Source of the DNA: Mycolicibacterium sp. P9-22
Lineage (GTDB): Bacteria > Actinomycetota > Actinomycetes > Mycobacteriales > Mycobacteriaceae
Assembly (NCBI RefSeq): GCF_008329585.1
Contig: NZ_NPKP01000001.1
Span: forward strand, 372,001-436,000
DNA: 64,000 nt
Direction of reading: 5' to 3'
Shown: positions 18,157 through 26,346 of the stretch, in pieces
Layout: each line of letters starts with the position of its first letter
Numbering within the stretch: the stretch's first letter is position 1
The notes under the pieces: generated by a model
Databases searched by the model: none
Told to the model about the DNA's origin: nothing
Seen by the model: the letters and a program-made list of their open reading frames with translations, nothing else
Program-made: the position numbers and the translations under genes

Positions 18157-19308
18157 TCAGGCGCCGGGTAGTACGAACGCCGACCGGCCGGCGACCGCGG
18201 CCAGGTGCCGCGCCAGCACCGCCTCCGGAATCAGCGCCGTGGCCCGGCTGGCCAGACCGCTGAGTGCGGCCGGTCGCATGTTGACGATGCGCCCGACGGT
18301 CCGGGATTCGAGGACCAGTGCCCGCACCCGAACCCTCCGGAACCGGGCGAACCGCTCGAATGCGGTCGACAGATCGGTCCCGCCGACAGTCAGCGCCGCC
18401 AGAATCGCCGCATCCTCCAAGCCCTGGCAACCACCCTGGCCCAGGTGAGGTCGCATGGGATGTGCGGCGTCGCCGACGATCACCGACCGGTCACGTGCCC
18501 AGGTGGCGGCGCCCCGACGGTCGTAGAGGTCGTTACGCAGCACCGCCGCCGGGTCGGTGGACGCCAACAGGCTGGGAATGGGTTCCGGCCAGTCCCCGAA
18601 GACACGCAGCAGATGTGCGCGTTCTCCGCCCGCTGCGGTCTGACCACGCGGCGCCCGCTGGGTGGCGAACCAGTAGGTCTTCTCGGGCCCCATCGGCACG
18701 TGACCCACCTCGAGACCCGGTCCCAGGGTCTCCCCGGCGAGATCGGGGTCCATTGTGTACGAGGCTATTCCGCGCCAGGCCGTATAACCCGCGTACCGCC
18801 GGGGAAGATCGCCGTTGAGGCGGCGTGCCACCAATGAGTCGACGCCGTCGGCGCCCACCACCGCATCGGCGGTGGCAACGGTCCCGTCCGCCAGCGTGAT
18901 CCGGGCTCCGGTGCCCGACACGTGGAGGGCGGTGGCCGCCACGCCGTGCGTCACGGTGCCGGCAGGCAGGGCACCGGTCAGGATCTCGGTGAGCGTGCCC
19001 CGGTGGATGACGACCAGGGGTTCACCCAGTGCTCGCACCATCCGGTCGGTGGCCGGCCTGCGCAGCCACCGGCCATCGCGCCAGCGCACCGCACCGGCAT
19101 TGACCCTGCCGCCGGCGGCGCGCACCGGCTCACCGAGGCCCAGCACATCGAGCGCGGCCAGTGCATTGGGCCAAATGCTGATACCGGCGCCGGAGGCGGT
19201 CGCTGTGCGTTGTTCGATCACGGTGACGTCATGGCCTACCCGGCGCAGGGCCACGGCGGCGGCCAGTCCGGCGATACCCGCGCCGATGACCATGATGCGC
19301 TCGGGCAT
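18157..19308 (-). CDS. FAD-dependent aromatic-type monooxygenase
   Basis: A 383-residue class A flavoprotein monooxygenase. IMVIGAGIAGLAAAVAL (residues 6-22) is the FAD Rossmann motif, VVGADGVDSLVAR is the conserved DG motif, and VIVGDAAHPMRPHLGQGGCQGLEDA is the GD motif typical of HpxO/urate-hydroxylase and zeaxanthin-epoxidase-like members. It uses NAD(P)H and O2 to hydroxylate an aromatic or heterocyclic substrate, not identifiable here. ATG 19308 has TATGGT 7 bp upstream, consistent with a leaderless mRNA; ATG 19320 is the alternative. It is divergent from the N-demethylase operon and may serve nitrogen-compound breakdown. Confidence 0.85.
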   Translation of the reverse strand: MPERIMVIGAGIAGLAAAVALRRVGHDVTVIEQRTATASGAGISIWPNALAALDVLGLGEPVRAAGGRVNAGAVRWRDGRWLRRPATDRMVRALGEPLVVIHRGTLTEILTGALPAGTVTHGVAATALHVSGTGARITLADGTVATADAVVGADGVDSLVARRLNGDLPRRYAGYTAWRGIASYTMDPDLAGETLGPGLEVGHVPMGPEKTYWFATQRAPRGQTAAGGERAHLLRVFGDWPEPIPSLLASTDPAAVLRNDLYDRRGAATWARDRSVIVGDAAHPMRPHLGQGGCQGLEDAAILAALTVGGTDLSTAFERFARFRRVRVRALVLESRTVGRIVNMRPAALSGLASRATALIPEAVLARHLAAVAGRSAFVLPGA

Positions 19309-19429
19309 ATCGCCGACCATATCGGTCGTCACGTCAACCAGACGAGACAGTGAGGTCACATCACCGAAACGCGCCTTTGGTTTCCTAAGGGGCAACGTCG
19401 TCAACCACTGGTGTCCACGGGAAGGGCTC

Positions 19430-19984
19430 ATGCGACCGGACCTCGAGATGACAAGCGTGCCCGGCTGGGCCCTGACCCCCACCCGCTCCGATGCCGACCT
19501 TTCCGGGCGTGCCTGGACCGTGATGGTGTTGGGCCCGGGCGGCGCCGACATTGCACGGGACTGGGTCGCCGAGATCACCTCGGCCGGTGGTGCATCCGCG
19601 GTGCGCCTGCGCGAGGTGGACCCAGGGCAGGCGATCGAGACGCTGACAGACGACGTGGCCGCCGCCCGGGTGGGCTGGCGGTTGATGATGACCGGACCCG
19701 CCGAGGCGTGCCTGCGACTGCGTGGCGCCGCGATGAGCCTTGGCGTCGCCGACGACGAGATGACGGTGGCGACCACCGATGTCGATTCGCGAGCGGTGCG
19801 CTGTGTGCACTGCGGCGCCGTCACCCGGGCCCGGGTGCAACTCGACGAGGTGCTGCCGTGCGGATCGTGTGAGCGGAAATTGCTGGTCTACTACCATGTT
19901 TCGCGCCGGCACGGAACATACCTGGGCTTCATGGCCGACGCCGAAGAGCCGGCCGAGGCGTTGTCGCGAAAAGCAACGGCATGA
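19430..19984 (+). CDS. Dimethylamine monooxygenase subunit DmmA-family protein
   Basis: A 184-residue protein recalling the DmmA family of dimethylamine monooxygenase subunits. An N-terminal alpha/beta part (TVMVLGPGGADIARDW, GWRLMMTGPAEACLRLR) is followed by a zinc-ribbon-like segment with two CxxC pairs: CVHCGAV and CGSCERK (residues about 123-147). The C-terminal YYHVSRRHGTYLGF is also characteristic. GGAAGGG precedes ATG 19430. The ferredoxin-reductase-type subunit overlaps its 3' end by 4 bp and the heme subunit follows, a complete oxidative N-demethylase set. The role is likely structural or redox; the family name is from memory of the motif pattern. Confidence 0.7.
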   Translation: MRPDLEMTSVPGWALTPTRSDADLSGRAWTVMVLGPGGADIARDWVAEITSAGGASAVRLREVDPGQAIETLTDDVAAARVGWRLMMTGPAEACLRLRGAAMSLGVADDEMTVATTDVDSRAVRCVHCGAVTRARVQLDEVLPCGSCERKLLVYYHVSRRHGTYLGFMADAEEPAEALSRKATA

Positions 19985-20916
19985 GCACCGTCAAACTCGT
20001 CGTCACCGCGGTCGACGACACGATCGCTGGCATCCGGACGCTCACCCTGGCCGACCCCGACGGGGCGGCTCTGCCGTCGTTCACTCCCGGCAGCCATATC
20101 GTGGTGCAATGCGGGGGCCGTGCCAACGCGTATTCGCTTACCGGCTACGGCAATTCGCCGACCGTGTACGTGATCTCGGTGCTGCGGTGTGATGAGGGCG
20201 CCGGGGGGTCGCGCTGGATCCACGACGAGCTCGCGCTGGGCGACACCGTCGCGGCCGGCCCGCCGCGCAGCGCATTCGCACCGGTACTGCGGGCACGCCG
20301 GCATCTGCTGGTCGCCGCGGGCATCGGCATCACCCCGATGGTGTCGCACGTGCGCAGCGCACAGTTGTGGGGCCGCGATGTCCGGCTGTTCTACATCCAC
20401 CGGCAGGGGCGGGCTGCCTATGCCGACATCATCACCGAACTCGGCGAGCACGCCTCGATCCACACCGCGCGGGCCGCCTTCGCCGACGAGCTGCTCGCCG
20501 CCCTTGCCGACCAACCCTTGGGCACCCACCTCTATGTGTGTGGACCGGCCTCGTTCACCGAATTCGTCACCGGCGCGGCCGCCGATCTGGGCTGGCCGGC
20601 CAGCCGAATCCACATGGAACACTTCGGATCCGGTGCTCTCGATCCGGGAGAGCCGTTCACCGCCCGAGTGAGCGCCACCGGTGAGGAGTTCGTCGTCGAC
20701 GCCGGCGTCTCGCTGCTGGAGGAGTTGGAGCGCCGTGGCTTCGAGGTGCCCAATCTGTGCCGCCGCGGAGTGTGCGGAGAGTGCCGACTCCCGGTCTCGG
20801 CCGGTGCGATCACCCACCGCGACCTGTACCTGACCGATGCCGAGAAGCAGGCCGGCGACGCGCTGATGGCCTGCGTGTCACGTGGCGGCGGCGAAACCCT
20901 GGAGGTAGCACTGTGA
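19981..20916 (+). CDS. PDR/VanB-type oxidoreductase (FMN/FAD, NAD(P), [2Fe-2S])
   Basis: A 311-residue phthalate-dioxygenase-reductase-like electron donor. The flavin-binding barrel has ANAYSLTGYG, the NAD domain has LLVAAGIGITPMVSHVR and YVCGPASF, and the C-terminal plant-type ferredoxin has CRRGVCGECRLPV (C-x4-C-x2-C) and a distal cysteine in MACVSR. It carries electrons from NAD(P)H to the heme N-demethylase subunit encoded next. Overlaps of 4 bp with both neighbours indicate translational coupling. Confidence 0.88.
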   Translation: MSTVKLVVTAVDDTIAGIRTLTLADPDGAALPSFTPGSHIVVQCGGRANAYSLTGYGNSPTVYVISVLRCDEGAGGSRWIHDELALGDTVAAGPPRSAFAPVLRARRHLLVAAGIGITPMVSHVRSAQLWGRDVRLFYIHRQGRAAYADIITELGEHASIHTARAAFADELLAALADQPLGTHLYVCGPASFTEFVTGAAADLGWPASRIHMEHFGSGALDPGEPFTARVSATGEEFVVDAGVSLLEELERRGFEVPNLCRRGVCGECRLPVSAGAITHRDLYLTDAEKQAGDALMACVSRGGGETLEVAL

Positions 20917-21887
20917 TCTCGACACCCGATCTCGTCCGTAGCTTTCCTTTCCCGTTCGCGGCCGACACCTACCGTTACAGCACCAATGTCGAGCCCGCCG
21001 GCTCGGTGGTCCCGACACCGGTGGGCCGGTGGGGTGAACGGGTGGTGGATGTCGACAGCGAGTACGAACACGAACTGGCCGAGCGGGCAGCAATTCTGGC
21101 TACCGATCCCACCCGCAGTGCGGTGCTGCCGCACATGCGCGCGGCCTGCTGGGACACCATGTTGACCCTGATGCGTGAGCTCGCGAGCGGCTATCCCGAG
21201 AGCATGTCGCTGCAGCGGCACGGCGCGGGCTGGCGCTGGCGCAACGACAGATTGGGCATCGAACAGGACTTCATCCTCGGCGACGAGAGCACGCTGCCCG
21301 CCGAACCACTCGCCTACATCGCCGGTCAGGTGCAGGAGGACATCGTGCTGCTCGACCAGCGCGACGGTGACCTGTTCGGTGACGCGGGCGTGGTCACCTT
21401 CGCCGCGGACTGGTCATTCGGGTTCGACGTCGGTATGACCTTCCTGGAGATCCACGGCCCGGTGCCGCGGCTGCGGGCGACCGGCGTCATCACCCGCGCC
21501 CGGGAATTCCTGATGCGATTGCAACCCGGCGAGACCTACCGGCGGACCAACTGGACGCTGACCATCGGTCGCCGCCTTGATGTCTCGACGGAGCTCTACC
21601 ACGAGTGGGGTCCCGACCGCACCATGATCAAGAGCGTCACCGATGAGGAGTTCGGGCGTCTGGTGCACCTGCGGGTCGAGGTGCAGCACCTGATCCGGTT
21701 ACCGGAGTCGGGATCGATCTGTTTCCTGATCCGCAGCTATATGTTGCCGCTGGCCGATATCGCCGCGGTAGACGCCTGGCGGGTGCGTGCGGCGGCCGTG
21801 CTGGCCGAGCTGCCCGAGGACATCGCCGACTACAAGGGCATCATCGGCTACCGCGACCGCGCGGTCCGGTGGCTCCGGGCCGCCTGA
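20913..21887 (+). CDS. Heme-dependent oxidative N-demethylase (HODM/DUF3445) subunit
   Basis: A 324-residue protein of the DUF3445 / heme-dependent oxidative N-demethylase alpha-subunit family. Landmarks are PFPFAADTYRYSTNVEPAG at the start, QDFILGDESTLP, VVTFAADWSFGFDVGMTFLEIHGPVP in the PAS-like heme domain, and RTNWTLTIG. The family oxidises dimethylamine to methylamine and formaldehyde at a heme. GTG 20913 is used because GGAGGT (20901-20906) precedes it and it overlaps the reductase stop. It is the last gene of a three-gene operon closed by a strong terminator. No tetrahydrofolate enzyme to capture formaldehyde is seen nearby. Confidence 0.85.
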   Translation: MISTPDLVRSFPFPFAADTYRYSTNVEPAGSVVPTPVGRWGERVVDVDSEYEHELAERAAILATDPTRSAVLPHMRAACWDTMLTLMRELASGYPESMSLQRHGAGWRWRNDRLGIEQDFILGDESTLPAEPLAYIAGQVQEDIVLLDQRDGDLFGDAGVVTFAADWSFGFDVGMTFLEIHGPVPRLRATGVITRAREFLMRLQPGETYRRTNWTLTIGRRLDVSTELYHEWGPDRTMIKSVTDEEFGRLVHLRVEVQHLIRLPESGSICFLIRSYMLPLADIAAVDAWRVRAAAVLAELPEDIADYKGIIGYRDRAVRWLRAA

Positions 21888-21890
21888 CGA

Positions 21891-21924
21891 AAATCGCCCG
21901 AATCCGGGTGGATTCGGGCGATTT
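21891..21924. terminator. Bidirectional hairpin terminator between N-demethylase and amt operons
   Basis: AAATCGCCCGAATC (21891-21904) pairs perfectly with 21911-21924 over 14 bp with a 6-base loop. It lies 3 bp after the N-demethylase stop and 13 bp after the stop of the converging small gene, so it can end both transcripts; the U-tracts are short. Confidence 0.8.
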
Positions 21925-21937
21925 CCGTGCCGACGAC

Positions 21938-22156
21938 TCAGTAGGGCGTCGGCTCTCCTTCGGCGACCGGGCCGGGCTCGACCGGCTTGTGCTCGATGAT
22001 TGCCTTGTACGCGGCGTTCTCGTGCTGGATCATGCGCACGAAGAACGCGACGAACAGCAGTACCGCGATGATGAACGAGAGCCACACGCCGAGCGAGTAC
22101 CCCCCGAACGTGAACACCACCGTGGCATCGTCATAGCTGTCGAACGGTGCGAACAT
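21938..22156 (-). CDS. Small single-span membrane protein encoded with amt
   Basis: A 72-residue protein with one strong membrane helix (YSLGVWLSFIIAVLLFVAFFV, residues about 20-40), a short acidic N-terminal part (MFAPFDSYDDATVVFTFGG) and a charged C-terminal tail (HKPVEPGPVAEGEPTPY). Its ATG directly abuts the amt stop codon, and its ribosome site GGAGGTG is inside the last codons of amt, so it is translated in step with the transporter. It resembles no family I can name. The coupling suggests an accessory subunit or stability factor for the ammonium channel. Confidence 0.75.
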   Translation of the reverse strand: MFAPFDSYDDATVVFTFGGYSLGVWLSFIIAVLLFVAFFVRMIQHENAAYKAIIEHKPVEPGPVAEGEPTPY

Positions 22157-23491
22157 TTATTTCACCTCCATGGTGCCGACCATCGGCTTGCTGCCGTTGA
22201 GCGGCATGACCGTCACGGGAATCCCCTCCGGATACGGCGTGGCAGGCACCTCGCTGAGATCGAGACCCTGTTCTTCGACTGCGGCCGGAATGCGCAATAT
22301 CTTGGCCTTCTTGAGACCGAGTGAGACGAGGTAGGCCGGAATGAAGCCCAGCGCGGCGAACACCACCATGCCGACCAGCTGCCCCCACAGCGAGATCGGG
22401 GGGAAGCCTTCGGCGTTCGGGTAGCCGCTCAGGAAGATGCCGGCCATCAGCACCGAGTAGGTGCCCATGCCCGCATGCACGGCGACAGCGCCGACCACGT
22501 CGTCGATCCTGAACTTTTCGATCAGCTTCCCGATATAGGGAACCAGCGCGCCACCACCGAGCGCGATTATGAAGCCGAGCGCCGGGTGGTACAGGTCCAT
22601 GCCGGATGCCACAGCGATGACGCCCGCCAGACCGCCGGAGATGGTCCAGAACGGTTCACCCCGCGACGTCAGGTATGCGCCGATGATGCCGCCCGCCAAC
22701 CCCATCAAGGTGTTGAAGGCGAACGCCGACAACGTGGTCGGGGTGGCGTAGATGGTGGCATAGCCGCTGCCGGAGTAGATGACGCAACCCATCAGGAAGC
22801 CGAAGAATCCGGTGAAGATCAGCATCAGGCCGACCATCGTCAGTGGCAGGTTGTGCGGGCGGATGGTGACGGCGGTGCCGTCGGGCAGGAATCGCCCGAT
22901 GCGCGGGCCGAGGTTGATCAGGATGCCCAGCGTCGCGAATCCGGCGATCATGTGCACGCAGCCGGCCGCGCCGACATCGTGGAAACCGAGCTTGGTGAGC
23001 ATCCAACCGGCGCCGTGCCAGCCCCACGCCGCGCCGATGATCCACACCACGGAGCCGACGAGCACAGTGAGGACGAGAAAGGCGCTGGTGCGAATGCGTT
23101 CCAGCACAGCGCCGGACATGATCGACCCGGTGGTCGCCGCAAAGAGAGCGAATGCTCCCCAGAAGATGCCGCTGGCGGGGTCATCGATGTTCGGACCCAT
23201 GTTGTCGCTCCAGGGGAGCGCAGCCTTGGCCGCATCGGTCATCTCGATGAAGCCGCTGGGCATCGCGTTGTAGAGAAACCAGCCGACGAAGTAGAACGAG
23301 GCGACGATCGTGGCAAAGGCCAGCAGGTTTTTCATCGCCGTGGCCAGCACGTTCTTGGAGCGCGAGGCGCCCATCTCGTAGGCGAGGAAGCCCGCGTGGA
23401 TGAGCATCATCAACGCGATGGACATCCAGTAGAAGAACTCGTTGTTGACGGCCGCCATCGTCGAGAGGGCGTCCTCCACTTCAGGTGTCAA
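22157..23491 (-). CDS. amt: Ammonium transporter Amt
   Basis: A 444-residue Amt/Mep/Rh channel with about eleven membrane helices. The signature DVGAAGCVHMIAGFATLG contains one of the paired pore histidines, and VVGAVAVHAGMGTYSVLMAG the other; GWHGAGW and PHNLPLTMVG are also typical. It takes up ammonium/ammonia under nitrogen limitation. The start is uncertain: TTG 23491 follows GGAGGT by 4 bases, while ATG 23458 is an alternative. A 72-residue membrane protein gene follows without a gap. No glnB/glnK gene is visible next to it. The leader holds a hairpin (23529-23557) and a possible degenerate GlnR box. Confidence 0.92.
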   Translation of the reverse strand: MTPEVEDALSTMAAVNNEFFYWMSIALMMLIHAGFLAYEMGASRSKNVLATAMKNLLAFATIVASFYFVGWFLYNAMPSGFIEMTDAAKAALPWSDNMGPNIDDPASGIFWGAFALFAATTGSIMSGAVLERIRTSAFLVLTVLVGSVVWIIGAAWGWHGAGWMLTKLGFHDVGAAGCVHMIAGFATLGILINLGPRIGRFLPDGTAVTIRPHNLPLTMVGLMLIFTGFFGFLMGCVIYSGSGYATIYATPTTLSAFAFNTLMGLAGGIIGAYLTSRGEPFWTISGGLAGVIAVASGMDLYHPALGFIIALGGGALVPYIGKLIEKFRIDDVVGAVAVHAGMGTYSVLMAGIFLSGYPNAEGFPPISLWGQLVGMVVFAALGFIPAYLVSLGLKKAKILRIPAAVEEQGLDLSEVPATPYPEGIPVTVMPLNGSKPMVGTMEVK

Positions 23492-23528
23492 AAGGACCTC
23501 CGCCGTTCGTTTCTGGGGATGGGTGGCA

Positions 23529-23557
23529 GAGGCACTGTGTTTAATCACAGTGGCCTC
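23529..23557 (-). promoter_or_regulatory. Hairpin in the amt leader
   Basis: GAGGC-ACTGTG (23529-23539) pairs with CACAGTGGCCTC (23546-23557) with a single bulge and a 6-base loop TTTAAT. The 7 inner pairs are perfect. It lies 38 bp upstream of the amt start and could be an operator or an RNA element. Confidence 0.5.
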
Positions 23558-23568
23558 GAAGTACTGAC

Positions 23569-23590
23569 GGTGTACCGATTGAAACTAACC
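23569..23590 (-). promoter_or_regulatory. Possible degenerate GlnR box upstream of amt
   Basis: GTAC followed after a short gap by GAAAC (23571-23585) resembles the actinobacterial GlnR half-sites (GnnAC/GnAAC), but the spacing is one base short. Mycobacterial amt genes are known GlnR targets. Weak on sequence alone. Confidence 0.25.
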
Positions 23591-23696
23591 GCGGGAATGT
23601 GTCCGAGCGGTCAAGGTGAGTTAATTCCGCGTGAAGAGGTGTGCCGCGCTGCGAAGTTGGGATCGGTAGCGCCGGTCGCGCGCCACGCTCTGTGCC

Positions 23697-24317
23697 ATGA
23701 CGACATTCACCCGCATCGGCCTGGGTCTGGCCGCCACCGCAGTCTCGATCTCCGTGCTGACCGGATGCGCGAAGCTCGACGACATCAAGGCCATCACCGA
23801 CGCCGCCACCACCGCCGTCGAACAACTCGGCGACGTCACCGACGGACTCACCGAGATCGCCGCCGGTGACGTGGTCACCGTCGACGGGATCGACAAGGCA
23901 CTCAACGCCATCTCCGAGCGGGTGGGTACCGGGCCGATGAACGTGGTCGAGATTGTCATCACACAGCAGGTGGTCACCGTCCAAGCCATCGACCCGGCCG
24001 CGCCGGCGGAGCTCAACCAGTGGACCTACACCGCAGGCCATGTCGGCGATCTGCGTCCCGTCGACTATGACGAGGACACCGAGGCGCTGCAGCAGAACCT
24101 GTTCCCGGTGACCGATGTGCCGTCCACCGCGATCATGACCGCGGTCGACAATGCGATCGGGGCCAGCGGTATCGCCGACGGCGATGTGCAGTCCGTCGTC
24201 GTCAAGCGCAACCTGCCCTTCGGCGACGATCTGCAGATCCTCGTCAATGTGCAGGGTGAGCGCAGCAACAAGCAGGTGCGCGCCGATGTCACCGGGCGGG
24301 TCACCGAGGTCCTGTGA
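23697..24317 (+). CDS. Putative secreted lipoprotein of unknown function
   Basis: A 206-residue protein with a lipoprotein signal peptide: MTTFTRIGLGLAATAVSISVLTGC, with the lipobox VLTGC and the lipidated Cys at residue 24. The mature part is soluble, starts with a helical stretch (AKLDDIKAITDAATTAVEQLGDVTDGLTEI) and continues as a mixed alpha/beta domain with no motif I recognise. It is divergent from amt and precedes an S9 peptidase; neither gives a firm clue. Probably anchored on the outer face of the plasma membrane. Confidence 0.75.
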   Translation: MTTFTRIGLGLAATAVSISVLTGCAKLDDIKAITDAATTAVEQLGDVTDGLTEIAAGDVVTVDGIDKALNAISERVGTGPMNVVEIVITQQVVTVQAIDPAAPAELNQWTYTAGHVGDLRPVDYDEDTEALQQNLFPVTDVPSTAIMTAVDNAIGASGIADGDVQSVVVKRNLPFGDDLQILVNVQGERSNKQVRADVTGRVTEVL

Positions 24318-24318
24318 C

Positions 24319-24346
24319 GCGGGCAGGAGCGTAGCGACCCGGGAAA
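24319..24346 (+). repeat. Short dispersed repeat (GAGCGYAGCGACC type), copy 1
   Basis: The core GAGCGTAGCGACCCGGG with flanking GCGGG and AAAC recurs with few changes at 54235-54264. It lies in the gap between the lipoprotein and peptidase genes. Confidence 0.5.
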
Positions 24347-24358
24347 CGGATCCGGCGA

Positions 24359-24364
24359 TACGGT
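24359..24364 (+). promoter_or_regulatory. -10 box for a leaderless S9 peptidase transcript
   Basis: TACGGT ends 6 bp before ATG 24371, so the mRNA likely begins at the start codon. No ribosome binding site is visible. Confidence 0.45.
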
Positions 24365-24370
24365 GATGTC

Positions 24371-26335
24371 ATGACGCCGTTCCACGATCTGGATGCCTAT
24401 CTCGCACTACCCCGGGTAGCGGGCCTGGCCGTCGCGCCCGGCGGTGACCGGGTGGTCACCACGATCAGCGAGCTGAATCACGACCGCACCGAATATGTCA
24501 CCGCCATATGGGAATTGGATCCGCGAGGTGTCGCGCCCGCCAGGCGGCTGACGCACGGTGCCAAGGGTGAGTCCGCGCCGGTCTTCACCGCAGGCGGCGA
24601 CCTGCTGTTCGTCGCCGTGCGGCCACGGGCCGGGGAGGATGAGCCACCCGCGGCACTGTGGCGGCTGCCGGCGGCCGGCGGGGAGGCGGTCGAAGAGCTC
24701 GCGCTGCCCGGCGGGGTGACCGCGGTGCATGCCGCGCGGCACGCCGCGCGCACCGTGGTCACCGCGCCGGTGCTGTCCACCGCGGCAGGCCTGGACGAGG
24801 ACAAGCGGCTGCGCGCGCTGCGCAAGGACAACAAGGTATCGGCGATCCTGCACACCGGATATCCGGTGCGGCACTGGGATCACGACCTCGGACCCGGCCA
24901 GCCGCATCTGTTCGACGCCGACGGCCTGCGCGACCTCACGCCCGCCCCCGGCGGTGCCCTGCGCGATGCGGCACTCGCTGTCAGCGCCGACGGCGGCTTC
25001 GTGGTCACTGCATGGAACGCCACGGCGCCCGGGGTGGCCCTGCGCTCGCACCTCGTCCGCATCGACATCGCCACCGGCCGGCACACCACCGTCGCCGAGG
25101 ATCCCGGCGCCGATCTCGGGGCGCCCGCGATTTCCCCGGACGGCACCCGGCTGGCCTTTCTCCGCGAGACCACTTCCACGCCGACCCAGGCGCCACGGAT
25201 CACGCTGTGCTGCATGAGCTTCGGCGAGGCGTGGGTGGAGCTCGGCGACTGGGACCGCTGGCCGACATCGGTGGCGTGGTCCGCCGACGGCGCGCAGTTG
25301 ATCGTCACCGCGGACGACGGTGGCCGCGGTCCGGTCTTCGCCGTCGATCCCGGCACCGCCGCGGTGCGCCGGCTGACCGACGACGATTTCACCTACACCG
25401 ATGTGCGGACCGCTCCCGGCGGGGTGATATTCGCCTTGCGCAGTTCCTACCTGACGCCGCCGCACCCGGTGCGCATCGATCCCGGCGGATCGGTCACAGT
25501 GCTGCCGGCCGTCCAGTTGCCCGAGCTGCCCGGGCATGTCGAGGAGGTGACGGCCACCGCGCAGGACGGCGTCACGATCCGGTCCTGGCTCGTGCTGCCT
25601 GACGGCCAGACACCGGCGCCCTTGCTGTTGTGGATCCATGGCGGTCCGCTGGCCAGTTGGAACGCCTGGCATTGGCGATGGAACCCGTGGTTGCTCGCCG
25701 CGCAGGGCTACGCCGTGCTGCTGCCGGACCCGGCGCTGTCGACCGGCTACGGCCAGGCCTTCATCCAGCGCGGCTGGGGCGCGTGGGGAGCGGCGCCCTA
25801 CACCGATCTGATGGCGAGCACCGACGCCGCCTGCGCGCACCCGGACGTCGACGGGTCGCGCACCGCGGCGATGGGCGGATCCTTCGGCGGCTACATGGCC
25901 AACTGGATCGCCGGGCACACCGACCGCTTCGGCGCCATCGTGACCCACGCGAGTCTGTGGGCGCTGGATCAATTCGGGCACACCACCGATGGCGCCTACT
26001 GGTGGGTGCGCGAGATGACCGAGGAGATGACGCAGCGCAATTCCCCGCATCACCACGTGGCGAACATCCGCACCCCGATGCTGGTCATCCATGGTGACAA
26101 GGACTACCGCGTGCCCATCGGAGAGGGGTTGCGGCTGTGGTACGAACTGCTGAGCCTGTCCGGCCTGCCCGCCGACGACGACGGCACCAGCGCGCACCAG
26201 TTCCTCTATTACCCGTCCGAAGGGCATTGGGTGGGGGCCCCACAACACGCCAAGATCTGGTACCAGGTGGTCACCGCATTCCTGGGCAGACAGCTGTTCG
26301 GCCGGGAGGTGGGCCCGCCGGAAATGCTCGGGTAG
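24371..26335 (+). CDS. S9 family prolyl oligopeptidase-like serine peptidase
   Basis: A 654-residue protein with an N-terminal beta-propeller (repeated PxxSPDGTRLAFL, TSVAWSADGAQLIVTADD blades) and a C-terminal alpha/beta-hydrolase domain from about residue 390. The nucleophile Ser is in GGSFGGYMANW (about residue 504); Asp is near 575 in HGDKDYRVP, and His near 618 in SEGHW complete the triad. PLLLWIHGGPL forms the oxyanion region. It belongs to the acylaminoacyl-peptidase/dipeptidyl-peptidase group that cleaves short peptides. There is no signal peptide, so it is cytoplasmic. A TACGGT box 6 bp upstream suggests a leaderless transcript. Confidence 0.9.
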   Translation: MTPFHDLDAYLALPRVAGLAVAPGGDRVVTTISELNHDRTEYVTAIWELDPRGVAPARRLTHGAKGESAPVFTAGGDLLFVAVRPRAGEDEPPAALWRLPAAGGEAVEELALPGGVTAVHAARHAARTVVTAPVLSTAAGLDEDKRLRALRKDNKVSAILHTGYPVRHWDHDLGPGQPHLFDADGLRDLTPAPGGALRDAALAVSADGGFVVTAWNATAPGVALRSHLVRIDIATGRHTTVAEDPGADLGAPAISPDGTRLAFLRETTSTPTQAPRITLCCMSFGEAWVELGDWDRWPTSVAWSADGAQLIVTADDGGRGPVFAVDPGTAAVRRLTDDDFTYTDVRTAPGGVIFALRSSYLTPPHPVRIDPGGSVTVLPAVQLPELPGHVEEVTATAQDGVTIRSWLVLPDGQTPAPLLLWIHGGPLASWNAWHWRWNPWLLAAQGYAVLLPDPALSTGYGQAFIQRGWGAWGAAPYTDLMASTDAACAHPDVDGSRTAAMGGSFGGYMANWIAGHTDRFGAIVTHASLWALDQFGHTTDGAYWWVREMTEEMTQRNSPHHHVANIRTPMLVIHGDKDYRVPIGEGLRLWYELLSLSGLPADDDGTSAHQFLYYPSEGHWVGAPQHAKIWYQVVTAFLGRQLFGREVGPPEMLG

Positions 26336-26346
26336 CTTCGGGACCC

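Noticed and set aside
18815..19429. In-frame N-terminal extension of the DmmA-like gene
   Set aside because: It would run antisense through the FAD monooxygenase and is not like the family; ATG 19430 has its own ribosome site.
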